Shown one piece after another: positions 20,245 through 31,278 of a stretch of DNA of 42,500 bases (the first letter of the stretch is position 1; each line of letters starts with the position of its first letter). The stretch is taken from the NCBI GenBank assembly GCA_009746045.1, contig RPFO01000258.1:175001-217500 (forward strand), written 5' to 3'. The DNA is from Mesostigma viride (taxonomy: Eukaryota > Streptophyta > Mesostigmatophyceae > Mesostigmatales > Mesostigmataceae). Below the pieces are notes generated by a model, which was not told where the DNA came from, searched no databases, and was given only the letters and a program-made list of their open reading frames with translations. The translations under genes and the position numbers were made by a program.

Positions 20245-23200
20245 CTACTCAACAGGTCTCTTCTTGGCCAAGTTCGTGAGCCGTTTCTCGACGTCTGTCG
20301 GAATGGTCAAGATGGCCTGGCGATTGTTAGCTGGGTTGACAACAATGGTGTGTTCGAACCCCGCGTCCATGCACAGGTAGCAATTGACCAAGTTTGGCTG
20401 TTCAGCTTGCGCATCGGCGTCCATTTTGAACATCGTCGCCATACCCGGAAATCTGTCCCAGTAGCGCACCCCCACCACCCATTGTCCCTTACGGAACAAC
20501 TCCCTATCGACCTTGCCGTTTCTGTCGGCCACTCGCCTCACGAAAGTAGCGGCCACCTGATAAGGCTCCTGCAAGACTTCCGCTAGCCAATATGGATGAT
20601 CTGGATCGTGGGACTCATCACCAGAGTAGGACTCGACGGCAAAAATGTCTCGCAGCTTCAGTCTCCTTCCCATCATCGTCCTCTCTGCCTGTAGTCTGTT
20701 CAGTCGCGTCCCTGCGTGCCCCCCTTGTCCGTTTGGGTTCCTTTGCACTGGCTCCCCCAGTTTGTGGAGCTTCATCCGAGCACCTCCCACATTCCAGCCG
20801 TCCATGTCGGTCCACTCCTTTCGACAATCCCACCACCTTTCCTCGGCGCACGCACCGCCACAATAGCAGGAATACTGGCGCAGCATTAAGCGCGTCACAT
20901 TCGACTTGTCCATGCGCCACCAGTGCGCCTTCTTCACTCCTTTGATTTCGCCGCGCCCTGGGCTGTAAGGAAGCACCTGCGCGTCGAAGACAAGATTTGC
21001 ACAAGGGAAAGTTGAAGTTACGAGACCATCGAGCTAGTTGTGTTTTATTAAGCACTCCTGATCGCCAGGACTCCAAGAACGCCCTAGAAACGACGGCCGG
21101 CGTAACTATTCCCTGAACGAGGACTGTACACTTAATTACCTCGGGGAACTCGAAGAAGTTACGCCTGGTCGTTGTGGTCCCGCCCACCGCCCCCGACGCC
21201 AGATTCTCCACCAACTGGGCGGCCGTCTGTTTGTCCTGGTTCTCTTCCCTGATGTGCCACCTCCTCAACATGCACTTCACAGTCCCACCAGCTCCATCCA
21301 CCTCCCCCTTTCCGTGCTGCTCCCCAAAGTAATTCCACTCAAATGACTCCAGGTGCGGATCCTCCGTCAGCAGCCGGGCCACTTCCGCGATCACATTCCT
21401 TGACTTGAACTGCATGGAGCAATTGTCCGACCACCCAATGAAGCGCTTCACCTCTACCCCTTCTGACCGTAGTGTCGCCAGGATTTTGAGGATAGCAAAA
21501 CGGAGGGCCCGCCCGTCCCTTTTCATTCCGCCCTGTCCGATGAAGTGAAACTCCCTTCTCACGACCTTTCCCGACGCTGGATCCAAGTAGCGCACGATCC
21601 AGGGCATAAGGACGAATGTGACTGGATGCCAATACTGTGCTTGGAGATTGTGATAGGTGTAAGACTGGTAGTTCTCGGCGTAATCTGTGTGGCATACAAG
21701 GTCCCCCACCCGCATCCTTGAGAGACATTCCTTGGAGGCGTCCGCTTGCCACCACGCGTTGAAGCAATGCTGGATGAAGTCCGGCCACTTGTCCACAATT
21801 GCCTCCTTTAGCTCCGTTGGTGTGGACTTGACGTCGACTTGCGTCAATCGCTGCCCACCAGCCTTTGCGATCTCGTCACAGTCGTCCTGCATATGCGCAG
21901 TGTGCACATACAGAAAAGACATCAACTTCGACCCACCAATGACCTGTAGAAAGAAAAAAGACAGGACCTCAGGAAAAATTGAAAAAGAAACGCCTTGGGG
22001 CGCAACCACTCCACTAAAAATTACCTCTGGCCCAAGAACTTCAGGAAACATTGCAAAAGAAACGCCTTGGGGCGCAACCACTCCACTAAAAATTACCTCT
22101 GGCCCAAGAACCGCACCCGGCGGCACATCCTGCATCTCGTATCTGGTCCATGAAATCAGGTGGTTGGAAGCCTCCTCCCGTTCGCATAACATGAAGTTCC
22201 GAATTCCACACTTGGGAGCCAGGCAAGTGCCCAACACACAAGCCTTACGCCGGATCGAGCAAACCCCCAACTCCTCGCCCAGGTCATGATCGGGCACCCC
22301 TTCCTCGTCGTCCAGCACCCTCCCATGCATGGGCAGATCCTCAAGTTCGCCCTGAAAAGGCTGAACCTGCGGCCGCGACGACCCCACAGACGACCTCGAA
22401 CCTCCCCCCTCCCTCATCCCCTCCACCTCACAAGTAAACTTGTTCACCCACTCTGTCGTGTGAGTGGCTTTGAAAATGGAACATGTGGGCACGGACGACC
22501 CCACGTCGAGCTGGCTACCATGATCGCACGCGTGGCATTCAGGTCCGCACTCGCATCTGGCATGAAAAGTTGCACGAAATTTGGCCAACCCCCCAACCAT
22601 GGACTGCATGGTAGTGTGGTGCTGGCATGCGCACAAGTTCCGCATTTTCCACCGCCCCTTGACGCATGCGGGCATATGCTTGCAAAAAGTAGTGTATCCC
22701 ACATGAACTGTGCTCTTCTGATTCGTGCGTAGCATTGACATCCCTGCCTCCGTCTCCAAAATCACCTGATTTCCCCCCCTCACACCCTCCTCTCCCTCCC
22801 CCCCCCCCCCTCCCTACTGTCCATCCGCCGCGGTGGCTTCAACTCCGGATGGCGGGAAATGAACACTTCGTAAATCTTCGACTTGGAGACAGTATAGTAG
22901 CGCGCACCCTCCGAAAACGCTAGTGTATGTTTGTAATCCTTTCTGGTCCATTCACAATGAACATCCTTCATGTTCGGAGACGCCCGCGTCAAGTTATCAT
23001 CCCTCCAGCACGCTTGTATCAGGGCAATGACTTCCGTCGGAAGCTCGTCTTTCCTCCTCCTCCTCTCTGGCGCACTCATCAAAAGGTCGTCCTCCCCTTC
23101 TTCCATTCCATCCCTGTGACCCCGAACAGTTGCGACAAAGCGCCTGTCAATCCCGAACGCGCGCTCCACAATCCTGTCCGGGACGCCCTCCATTGCCTTC

Positions 23201-23595
23201 GTAACAAGTCCACACAAGGCCCACCTAAGCCCACGATCCTTCTCAGATGTTCCCAAGTCGCCAAAAGCCTTCTTGATGTTATCCCGAAGAGATTCCGCCC
23301 AATTTTCAGGAAGCCCGCCGTCACAGTTCTTCCTCTTCTTAATGCCGTTGCTCTCCGCCACCATGGCATTTAGTCTTGAAGCTGCGCAAGACAGAACCTC
23401 CGCGCTCATCTCTGGCGTCCTGTGGTTGTTTGCTTTCACGCGTTCCGCCATGATAGGAAAGATGTCATTGGCAATTTTGTACCCCTTGTTCTCGATGTAC
23501 TTGTCGCTCCAGAGACCGCGAAGTGCAGGCTCCCGGTCGTCATTGGACAAGGGACGCGAACCGTCGGAAACGGCCCCCCGCCCCGATCGCGCCAT
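20245..23595 (-). CDS. DDE-type transposase-like protein, one frameshift
   Basis: Exons: 23595-22097 (frame broken near 22798-22810), 21943-21140, 20976-20245. Both introns are GT-AG (GCCAGAG|GTAATT...TTTCTACAG; CCCGAG|GTAATT...ACGCGCAG) and phase 0. Start ATG 23595 opens MARSGRG. A charged N-terminal region precedes a Cys/His-rich segment (FCKHMPACVKG, CACQHH, CECGPECHACDH) that may bind zinc. The middle exon carries, at its residues 85-91, HTDYAEN; at 170-182, GWSDNCSMQFKSR; and at 210-223, HGKGEVDGAGGTVK. Their spaced Asp, Asp and Glu/Asp fit an RNase H-like DDE core, of a type seen in many unnamed animal and protist proteins. The last exon has WWRMDK, YSCYCGG and a C-terminal PYWLAEVLQEPYQV. 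The shift between the halves of exon 1 (frame offset of one base) coincides with a 13-G run, so it could be real decay or a sequence-length error. Confidence 0.75.
21969..22112 (-). repeat. 72-bp tandem duplication in transposase intron 1
   Basis: Two copies (21969-22040 and 22041-22112) with a handful of differences. On the minus strand each contains the exon end CTTGGGCCAGAG plus donor GTAATTTTTAGTGG. The intron is 153 nt from the distal donor (22096) or 81 nt from the proximal one (22024). Both are multiples of three without stops, so three in-frame products are possible, including full retention. Confidence 0.88.
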
Positions 23596-23730
23596 CAGAC
23601 TTTGGTCAGACGGCAGCTGATTTTTTTCGCCTCTTAATCCCGCGGCACCGAAAGCCCTGAGGATGAGTAATGATAAATAATCACCATTAAAGACACGACG
23701 AAAACGATGGGCATCAAACAAGAACGACAA

Positions 23731-24310
23731 GCGTCATTAATAACGCCGGCCGGCGCAACTGGATACATGTAAACCATACAAAAGTGATTTTATGAAACAC
23801 ATACAGTTTGTCATTAATAACGACGGCCGGCGTAACTCGGGCGCAATTAAAAACCATTAAGAAGCAACTCAGGATATGCAGGCAGAAATCCTTCAGGTGT
23901 AAAAAAGATGTACAAACACACTTTTGGTAATGGGGCCTGATTGCGCAACTGCAAGATACCATTGGAAACGCCGGCCGGCGCAACTGGATGCATGTACATA
24001 AACCATACAAAAGTGATTTGCACAAAACCCCTACAATTTGTCATGAGTAACGACGGCCGGCGTAACTCGGTTGCATTTGAAAACCACAAAGAAGCAACTC
24101 AGGTAGTGAAGGCGGAAATCCCAGAGGTGATAAAATGTTTACCAACACAAAATGTTGATAAGCGTGCAAGCTTTTGCAAGTGCGCGCAAGATACCATTGG
24201 AAACGCCGGCCGGCGCAACTGGAACACCAAAACAAAAAACTTGATTTGCACGAAACCCATTCAGTTCGTCATGGATAACGACGGCCGGCGCAACTTCATG
24301 GCACTCACCA
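23731..24310. repeat. CGCCGGCCGGCG palindrome satellite upstream of transposase
   Basis: Two and a half to three tandem units of about 225-235 bp. Each has CGCCGGCCGGCGCAACTGG (23744, 23969, 24204), and 75-82 bp later CGACGGCCGGCG(T/C)AACT (23821, 24051, 24279). CGCCGGCCGGCG is a perfect 12-bp palindrome. Between them are shared words such as ACATAAACCATACAAAAGTG and GAAGCAACTCAGG. A single further CGACGGCCGGCGTAACT lies inside transposase intron 2, near 21090. The position directly 5' of the ORF suggests subterminal binding sites or a regulatory array for the element; that is inference. Confidence 0.8.
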
Positions 24311-25391
24311 CTTTCACCAAATGCCATGTCGCCATTATATTGAGGAAAGCGAAGTATGCCCACTTGAAGCTGTGGTCTGCAGAACATTGACACAAAATAT
24401 GCATGGTATTTCAAGCAATGAATGCTATGTGTCAGGCATCAATGTCTTTATTGTATCCAAATGTGGTTAGGACGGAGGTTTACATTGGTTGCTATTTTAA
24501 GACAATGGCGTATAACCAAACATTGCACACACTCAAGAGTGTACTTATGCTGAACTGGAAAGGAACATTAAACCCCAATAAGGTAGATATTTTTCTTTTA
24601 CATTTTAATTTTTTATATACTACTTTATATAATATTATATTATATTATATTATATTATGCTATATTATGTTATATGAAATAACATTAAAATTAACATAAA
24701 ATTAAAATTATATATTAATTATAGTATATTATATAATTTATATTATATATTATATTCACGATGCTCTGTGTATTAATGACATATCAGACACACCTACATC
24801 ACATCGCCTTGATGTTTCCGTTGTATGGGTCCGGTCGGGCGTTGGTAGCTGGTCGACAACAATTCTACATTTCCTAAAAAAAAATGCGACCGTGCCTACA
24901 TTCGAAGGCGCGCTGTGGCTGACCTGAACTATCGGTGAACACCTCGGCGTCACTTGACCGGCCTAGGTTGACATTTCGGCAGAGTAACGCTGCTTAAAGG
25001 ATCCTTGCGTAGTTCGCGCGATTTGGCTCTTTATATATGTTTTTGGAGACGACGAGCAAGCATCCGATTGGTCAGCCAATTCCTGTCCAGTCCTCGGACA
25101 GTGTCCAATCCGGTGCTTGGGATCCAGAAAACGTGCTCGAGCCTGGCCACTCTGTCGCGGGCGCCGCGCTAGTGGCGTCGCGCCCAAACCTGACCAGGCC
25201 ATAGGAAAGGGCGGGGGCGAATGCAAGAATTATTGTTATATCCTGACCTGTCCTGGGGAAGGTCCGGGGCGAATGCAAGAATTAATATACCTGCGTATGC
25301 AACCAACACGGCCGATCCACATACATAATCCGACTGAGCTGGACGGTACGGACCAAATTTCGGTGCAAATTGAGGCCCAAAAGCTATGTCG
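24311..25391. other. Spacer with AT-rich tract
   Basis: No gene seen. 24597-24760 is almost pure A/T, with runs of TATTATAT. At 25212 and 25267 GGGCGAATGCAAGAATTA is repeated 55 bp apart. TTTATATATG at 25031 resembles a TATA box, but no gene follows it. Confidence 0.5.
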
Positions 25392-25510
25392 GCATGGTGC
25401 GCGCACCCCTTGCGGTAGGGGCCATGGCGACTGCCTTTAGACGAAACGTGACAAATCTGGCACGCGGAAAGCAGAAATGCTCGATTGTTGGAGAAAATTA
25501 GTTACTGATT

Positions 25511-25975
25511 CTAATTTATGGCGGGATGGTTGCGATCTATAATGTCGCGGGCTTTTTTTCTTTGCCATCGGCAGGGGGGGTCCGGCCTGAATTTCTGTCG
25601 GGATGAATAAAGTATATTGGATGCCTGCCGGGTTGATTGTCGATTGTTGCCAGTTTTGATGGTCGTAAGGAAAGCTAGTTTAATGATGTTTCTAAAGCCG
25701 TAAAAATTCCCGCTGCTATCTTTACCTTTCCCGTCATTTTGCGGTAAGATAACATTAGCCCTGCGCGATGCGTACTGCCCAACCACTCCATGAAAGGGTG
25801 GACTTTCTTGTGCGCCTGGGCACGAATAAATGCCCGTTATGGTACGTTCTTGTGTTAAACGTCTTAAGCTTGCGTTTTCCTGCTTTCTTACCTCGTTGAG
25901 CGTAAGCTTTTTGCCTTCTTTCCGGCCAGATGCAGCCAGAAAGTTGCGGGTCCTGGCGCTGCATCGCTGGATTCC
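25511..25975 (-). CDS. Arm ORF, left copy (no ATG, shifted end)
   Basis: Minus-strand frame that stays open for about 140 codons in both arms. This copy has CTG where the right copy has ATG, and reads LAASGRKEGKKLTLNEV at that point. Compared with the right copy it has an in-frame 3-nt insertion (GQYASRRAN against GRAWRRPN) and, near its end, a one-base difference in a G run that changes the last residues. GAG|GTAAGAAAG, a strong donor, lies just after TLNE, so the real product could be spliced. No family is recognised. Confidence 0.3.
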   Translation of the reverse strand, partial: GIQRCSARTRNFLAASGRKEGKKLTLNEVRKQENASLRRLTQERTITGIYSCPGAQESPPFHGVVGQYASRRANVILPQNDGKGKDSSGNFYGFRNIIKLAFLTTIKTGNNRQSTRQASNILYSSRQKFRPDPPCRWQRKKARDIIDRNHPAIN

Positions 25976-26609
25976 TGGGTGTCTTTTAGCTAGTTAATCG
26001 TCTGTGACGTGGCTGGCTTTCTGCAGCGCGTGGCCCGCAACCTGTCGGGAAGGTGTAATGCTTTTATTTCCATGCTTCTCTGAAATTTCTTTTGCTTTAT
26101 AGACAGTTGTGTTCGAGGAAATTCACGCGGTCTTCCTAAGCAGCGGCATCATTTTCCCCAGACACTGACGAGCTGGCACCTGTCTCCTAAAGAGAGCGGC
26201 TCGTGCTTGTTAGAAAGGAGGCAGTGTGCATTTTGCGGGACACAATGCTTTGGTGGCACATGCGTCAGGTAGGCTGTTCCAATGGTCTCTTCACCTTTCC
26301 CACTGAGTAAATGTTAGCATTTGTCATGCTAACCAGAGCAGCTAGCCACAGGTTGGCTGGATAAAAAGTCAGCTTATTTTCTCTTTATATACTGCGTGTG
26401 TGGTCCTCCACGTGTCCGGCTTGTTGGGCATTTTGGAAGAGGGTTTATAATGTGTTGTTGGGTGGAACAACTTGGTTGTTGGCACAAAATCACACATTAT
26501 TAGCCTGAGATAGGCATGACATATGCTGCTCAGGCGTGTCGTCCTACCAGCCTTGTTGTTAAGGGTAGACTCACAAGGCTGGCTGTGCCGATGGAGGGGT
26601 GGGGCGTGC

Positions 26610-27378
26610 TAGCCCCCCCCACACCCACGCATGCATGCTAGCCCACCCCCACACCCACGCATGCATGCTAGCCCCGGCCCCGGCCCCCCCACACCCACGC
26701 ATGCATGCTAGCCCCCCCCACACCCACGCATGCATGCTAGCCCACACTCACACCCACGCATGCATGCTAGCCCACCCCCACACCCACGCATGCATGCTAG
26801 CCCCCCCACACACCCACGCATGCATGCCAGCCCCCCCACACACCCACGCATGCATGACCGCCCCCCCCACACCCACGCATGCATGCTAGCCCACCCCCAC
26901 ACCCACGCATGCATGCTAGCCCCCCCACACACCCACGCATGGATGCCAGCCCCCACACACACCCACGCATGCATGACAGCCCCCCCACACACCCACGCAT
27001 GCATGCTAGCCCCCCACACACACCCACGCATGCATGCCAGCCCCCATACACACCCACGCATGCATGCCAGCCCCCCCCCACACTTACGCATGCATGCTAG
27101 CCCCCCACACACACCCACGCATGCATGCCAGCCCCCCCCACACCCACGCATGCATGCCAGCCCCCCCCACACTTACGCATGCATGCTAGCCCCCCACACA
27201 CACCCACGCATGCATGCCAGCCCCCCCCACACCCACGCATGCAGGCTAGCCCAACCCCACACCCACGCATGCATGCCAGCCCACCCCCACACCCACACGT
27301 GCATGCCAGCCCACCCCCACACCCACGCATGCATGCCAGCCCACCCCCACACCCACGCGTGCATGCCAGCCCACCCCT
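26610..27378. repeat. 30-bp GC-rich array, left arm
   Basis: About 25 copies of a 30-31-bp unit: CACACCCACGCATGCATG, then C(T/C)AGCCC and a variable C run. The core GCATGCATGC is palindromic and half of the units also carry GCTAGC. Variation is concentrated in C-run length and in CTAGCC versus CCAGCC. Translations give false Thr-His-Ala-Cys-Met repeats. Confidence 0.95.
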
Positions 27379-30155
27379 AGCTTGAGCGTGCTTGTAAAGT
27401 TTTTGCATGGTTTATTAAAATGAGTGGAATATGTATTTATTGCATTAAATGTTAATTTTATTGATCATGAATGAAAATGGTCAACATTGCCGAAGTGCCC
27501 CTAAATTGCTCAATATTGTGTGCTCAAGAATTCAATGAGGATTGTCATCATGGAAACCCGCACAAATTCACGATTCCGGGCATGCATGTGAAAGTATCAA
27601 GAACAATTTTCAATTAAGAATGGTATCTCATTGTTCCATGAATCAATATGACTCCATGTACGTAGACAAGCCATGATGACCCCATGGGAGCCTGAATCCT
27701 CATCATTAAATACATAAATGCCACCCATGTACGTAGACGGGCCATGATGACACCAATGGAGCCTGAATCCTCATCATTAATTACATAAATGCCAACCATG
27801 TACATACACGGGCAATGATGACACCATGGGAGCCTGAATCCTCATCATTAATTACATAAATGCCAACCATGTACGTAGGCCAGCCATGATGACACTGTGG
27901 GAGCCTGAATCCTCATCATTAATTTCATACATGCCAACAACACGTAGACGGGCCATAATGACACCACGGGAGCCTGAATCCTGATCATTTTTTTTTCTTT
28001 GACATCCATGTACGTAGGCCAGCCATGATGACACCATGGGAGCCTGAATCCTCATCATTTTTTTTCTGAGACATCCATGTACGTAGGCCAGCCATGATGA
28101 CACCATGGGAGCCTGAATCCTCATCATTTTTTTTCTGAGACATCCATGTACGTAGGCCAGCCATGATGACACCATGGGAGCCTGAATCCTCATCATTAAA
28201 TACATACATGCCATCCATGTACGTAGACAGGCCATGACATCTGACACCATGGGAGCCTGAATCCTCATCATTTACTATTCCTTGACATCCATGTACGTAG
28301 ACGGGCCATGATGACACCATGGGAGCCTGAATCCTCTTCATTTTTTTTTCTTTGACATCCATGTACATACGTAGGCCAGCCATGATGACACCAATGGAGC
28401 CTGAATCCTCATCATTAATTACATACATAAATGCCATGATCATCAATGACCCCATGGGAGCCTGAATCCTCATCATTAAATACATAAATGCCACGGTCCA
28501 TGTACGTAGACGGGCCATGATGACACCAATGGAGCCTGAATCCTCATCATTAATTACATAAATGCCAACCATGTACATACACGGGCAATGATGACACCAT
28601 GGGAGCCTGAATCCTCATCATTAATTACATAAATGCCAACCATGTACGTAGGCCAGCCATGATGACACTATGGGAGCCTGAATCCTCATCATTCATTTCA
28701 TACATGCCAACAACACGTAGACGGGCCATAATGACACCACGGGAGCCTGAATCCTCATCATTTTTTTTTCTTTGACATCCATGTACGTAGGCCAGCCATG
28801 ATGACACCATGGGAGCCTGAATCCTCATCATTAATTACATAAATGCCATTCATGTACGTAGGCCAGCCATGGAGACACCATGGGAGCCTGAATCCTCATC
28901 ATTAATTACATACATGCCAACAATGTAGGTAGACAAGCCATGATGACACCATGGGAGCCTGAATCCTCATCATTTATTTTATGAGACATCCATGTACGTA
29001 GGCCAGCCATGATGACACCATGGGAGCCTGAATCCTCATCATTTCTTTTTCTTTGACATCCATGTACGTAGGCCAGCCATGATGACACCATGGGAGCCTG
29101 AATCCTCCTCATTAATTACATAAATGCCAACCATGTACGTAGACAAGCCATGATGACACCATGGGAGCCTGAATCCTCATCATTAATTACATACATGCCA
29201 TCCATGTACGTAGACAGGCCATGATGACACCATGGGAGCCTGAATCCTCATCATTTACTATTCCTTGACATCCATGTACGTAGGCCAGCCATGGAGACAC
29301 CATGGGAGCCTGAATCCTCCTCATTAATTACATAAATGCCAACCATGTACGTAGACAAGCCATGATGACCCCATGGGAGCCTGAATCCTCATCATTAATT
29401 ACATAAATGCCATCCATGTACGTAGACGGGCCATGATGACACCATGGGAGCCTGAATCCTTATCATTTACTATTCCTTGACATCCATGTACGTAGGCCAG
29501 CCATGGAGACACCATGGGAGCCTGAATCCTCATCATTAATTACATAAATGCCAACCATGTACGTAGACAAGCCATGATGACACCATGGGAGCCTGAATCC
29601 TCCTCATTAATTACATAAATGCCAACCATGTACGTAGACAAGCCATGATGACACCATGGGAGCCTGAATCCTCATCATTAATTACATACATGCCATCCAT
29701 GTACGTAGACAGGCCATGATGACACCATGGGAGCCTGAATCCTCATCATTTACTATTCCTTGACATCCATGTACGTAGGCCAGCCATGGAGACACCATGG
29801 GAGCCTGAATCCTCCTCATTAATTACATAAATGCCAACCATGTACGTAGACAAGCCATGATGACACCATGGGAGCCTGAATCCTCATCATTTACTATTCC
29901 TTGACATCCATGTACGTAGGCCAGCCATGATGACACCAATGGAGCCTGAATCCTCCTCGTTAATTACATAAATGCCAACCATGTACGTAGACAAGCCATG
30001 ATGACCCCATGGGAGCCTGAATCCTCATCATTTACTATTCCTTGACATCCATGTACGTAGACGGGCCATGATGACACCATGGGAGCCTGAATCCTCATCA
30101 TTTACTATTCCTTGACATCCATGTACGTAGGCCAGCCATGATGACACCAATGGAG

Positions 30156-30193
30156 CCTGAATCCTCTTCATTTTCTTAATGAGAGGATTCAGG
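30156..30193. repeat. Mini-hairpin within the array
   Basis: CCTGAATCCTCTTCATT is followed by TTCTT and AATGAGAGGATTCAGG, a near-perfect inverted repeat of the unit's own end. It is a tiny local inversion. An identical copy lies at 36776-36813. Confidence 0.85.
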
Positions 30194-31278
30194 TTACATA
30201 AATGCCAACCATGTAGGTAGACAAGCCATGATGACACCATGGGAGCCTGAATCCTCATCATTTACTATTCCTTGACATCCATGTACGTAGGCCAGCCATG
30301 GAGACACCATGGGAGCCTGAATCCTCCTCATTAATTACATAAATGCCAACCATGTACGTAGACAAGCCATGATGACCCCATGGGAGCCTGAATCCTCATC
30401 ATTAATTACATAAATGCCATCCATGTAAGTAGACGGGCCATGATGACACCATGGGAGCCTGAATCCTCCTCATTAATTACATAAATGCCAACCATGTACG
30501 TAGACAAGCCATGATGACACCATGGGAGCCTGAATCCTCATCATTAATTACATAAATGCCATCCATGTACGTAGACGGGCCATGATGACACCATGGGAGC
30601 CTGAATCCTCATCATTAATTACATAAATGCCATTCATGTACGTAGGCCAGCCATGGAGACACCATGGGAGCCTGAATCCTCATCATTAATTACATACATG
30701 CCAACAATGTAGGTAGACAAGCCATGATGACACCATGGGAGCCTGAATCCTCATCATTTATTTTATGAGACATCCATGTACGTAGGCCAGCCATGATGAC
30801 ACCATGGGAGCCTGAATCCTCATCATTTCTTTTTCTTTGACATCCATGTACGTAGGCCAGCCATGATGACACCATGGGAGCCTGAATCCTCCTCATTAAT
30901 TACATACATGCCATCCATGTACGTACACGGGCCATGATGACACCATGGGAGCCTGAATCCTCCTCATTTACTATTCCTTGACATCCATGTACGTAGGCCA
31001 GCCATGATGACACCATGGGAGCCTGAATCCTCATCATTAAATACATACATGCCATCCATGTACGTAGACAGGCCATGACATCTGACACCATGGGAGCCTG
31101 AATCCTCATCATTTACTATTCCTTGACATCCATGTACGTAGACGGGCCATGATGACACCATGGGAGCCTGAATCCTCATCATTTTTTTTTCTTTGACATC
31201 CATGTACATACGTAGGCCAGCCATGATGACACCAATGGAGCCTGAATCCTCATCATTAATTACATACATAAATGCCAT

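Larger units (their letters stand above)
25392..27652 (+). repeat. Left inverted-repeat arm
   Basis: Pairs with 39427-41690. The outer part (to about 26038) differs from its partner at roughly 6-7% of positions by eye, with small indels. From there inward I find no substitutions, only length differences in poly-C/G runs of the 30-bp array. Confidence 0.9.

Noticed and set aside
26610-27378. CRISPR-like regular repeat arrays
   Set aside because: There are no unique spacers between repeats, no cas genes, and the DNA is clearly eukaryotic.
26599-27380. ORFs with Thr-His-Ala-Cys-Met or Cys-Met-Arg-Gly-Cys repeats
   Set aside because: They are open in several frames on both strands only because the 30-bp unit is a multiple of three and lacks stops.
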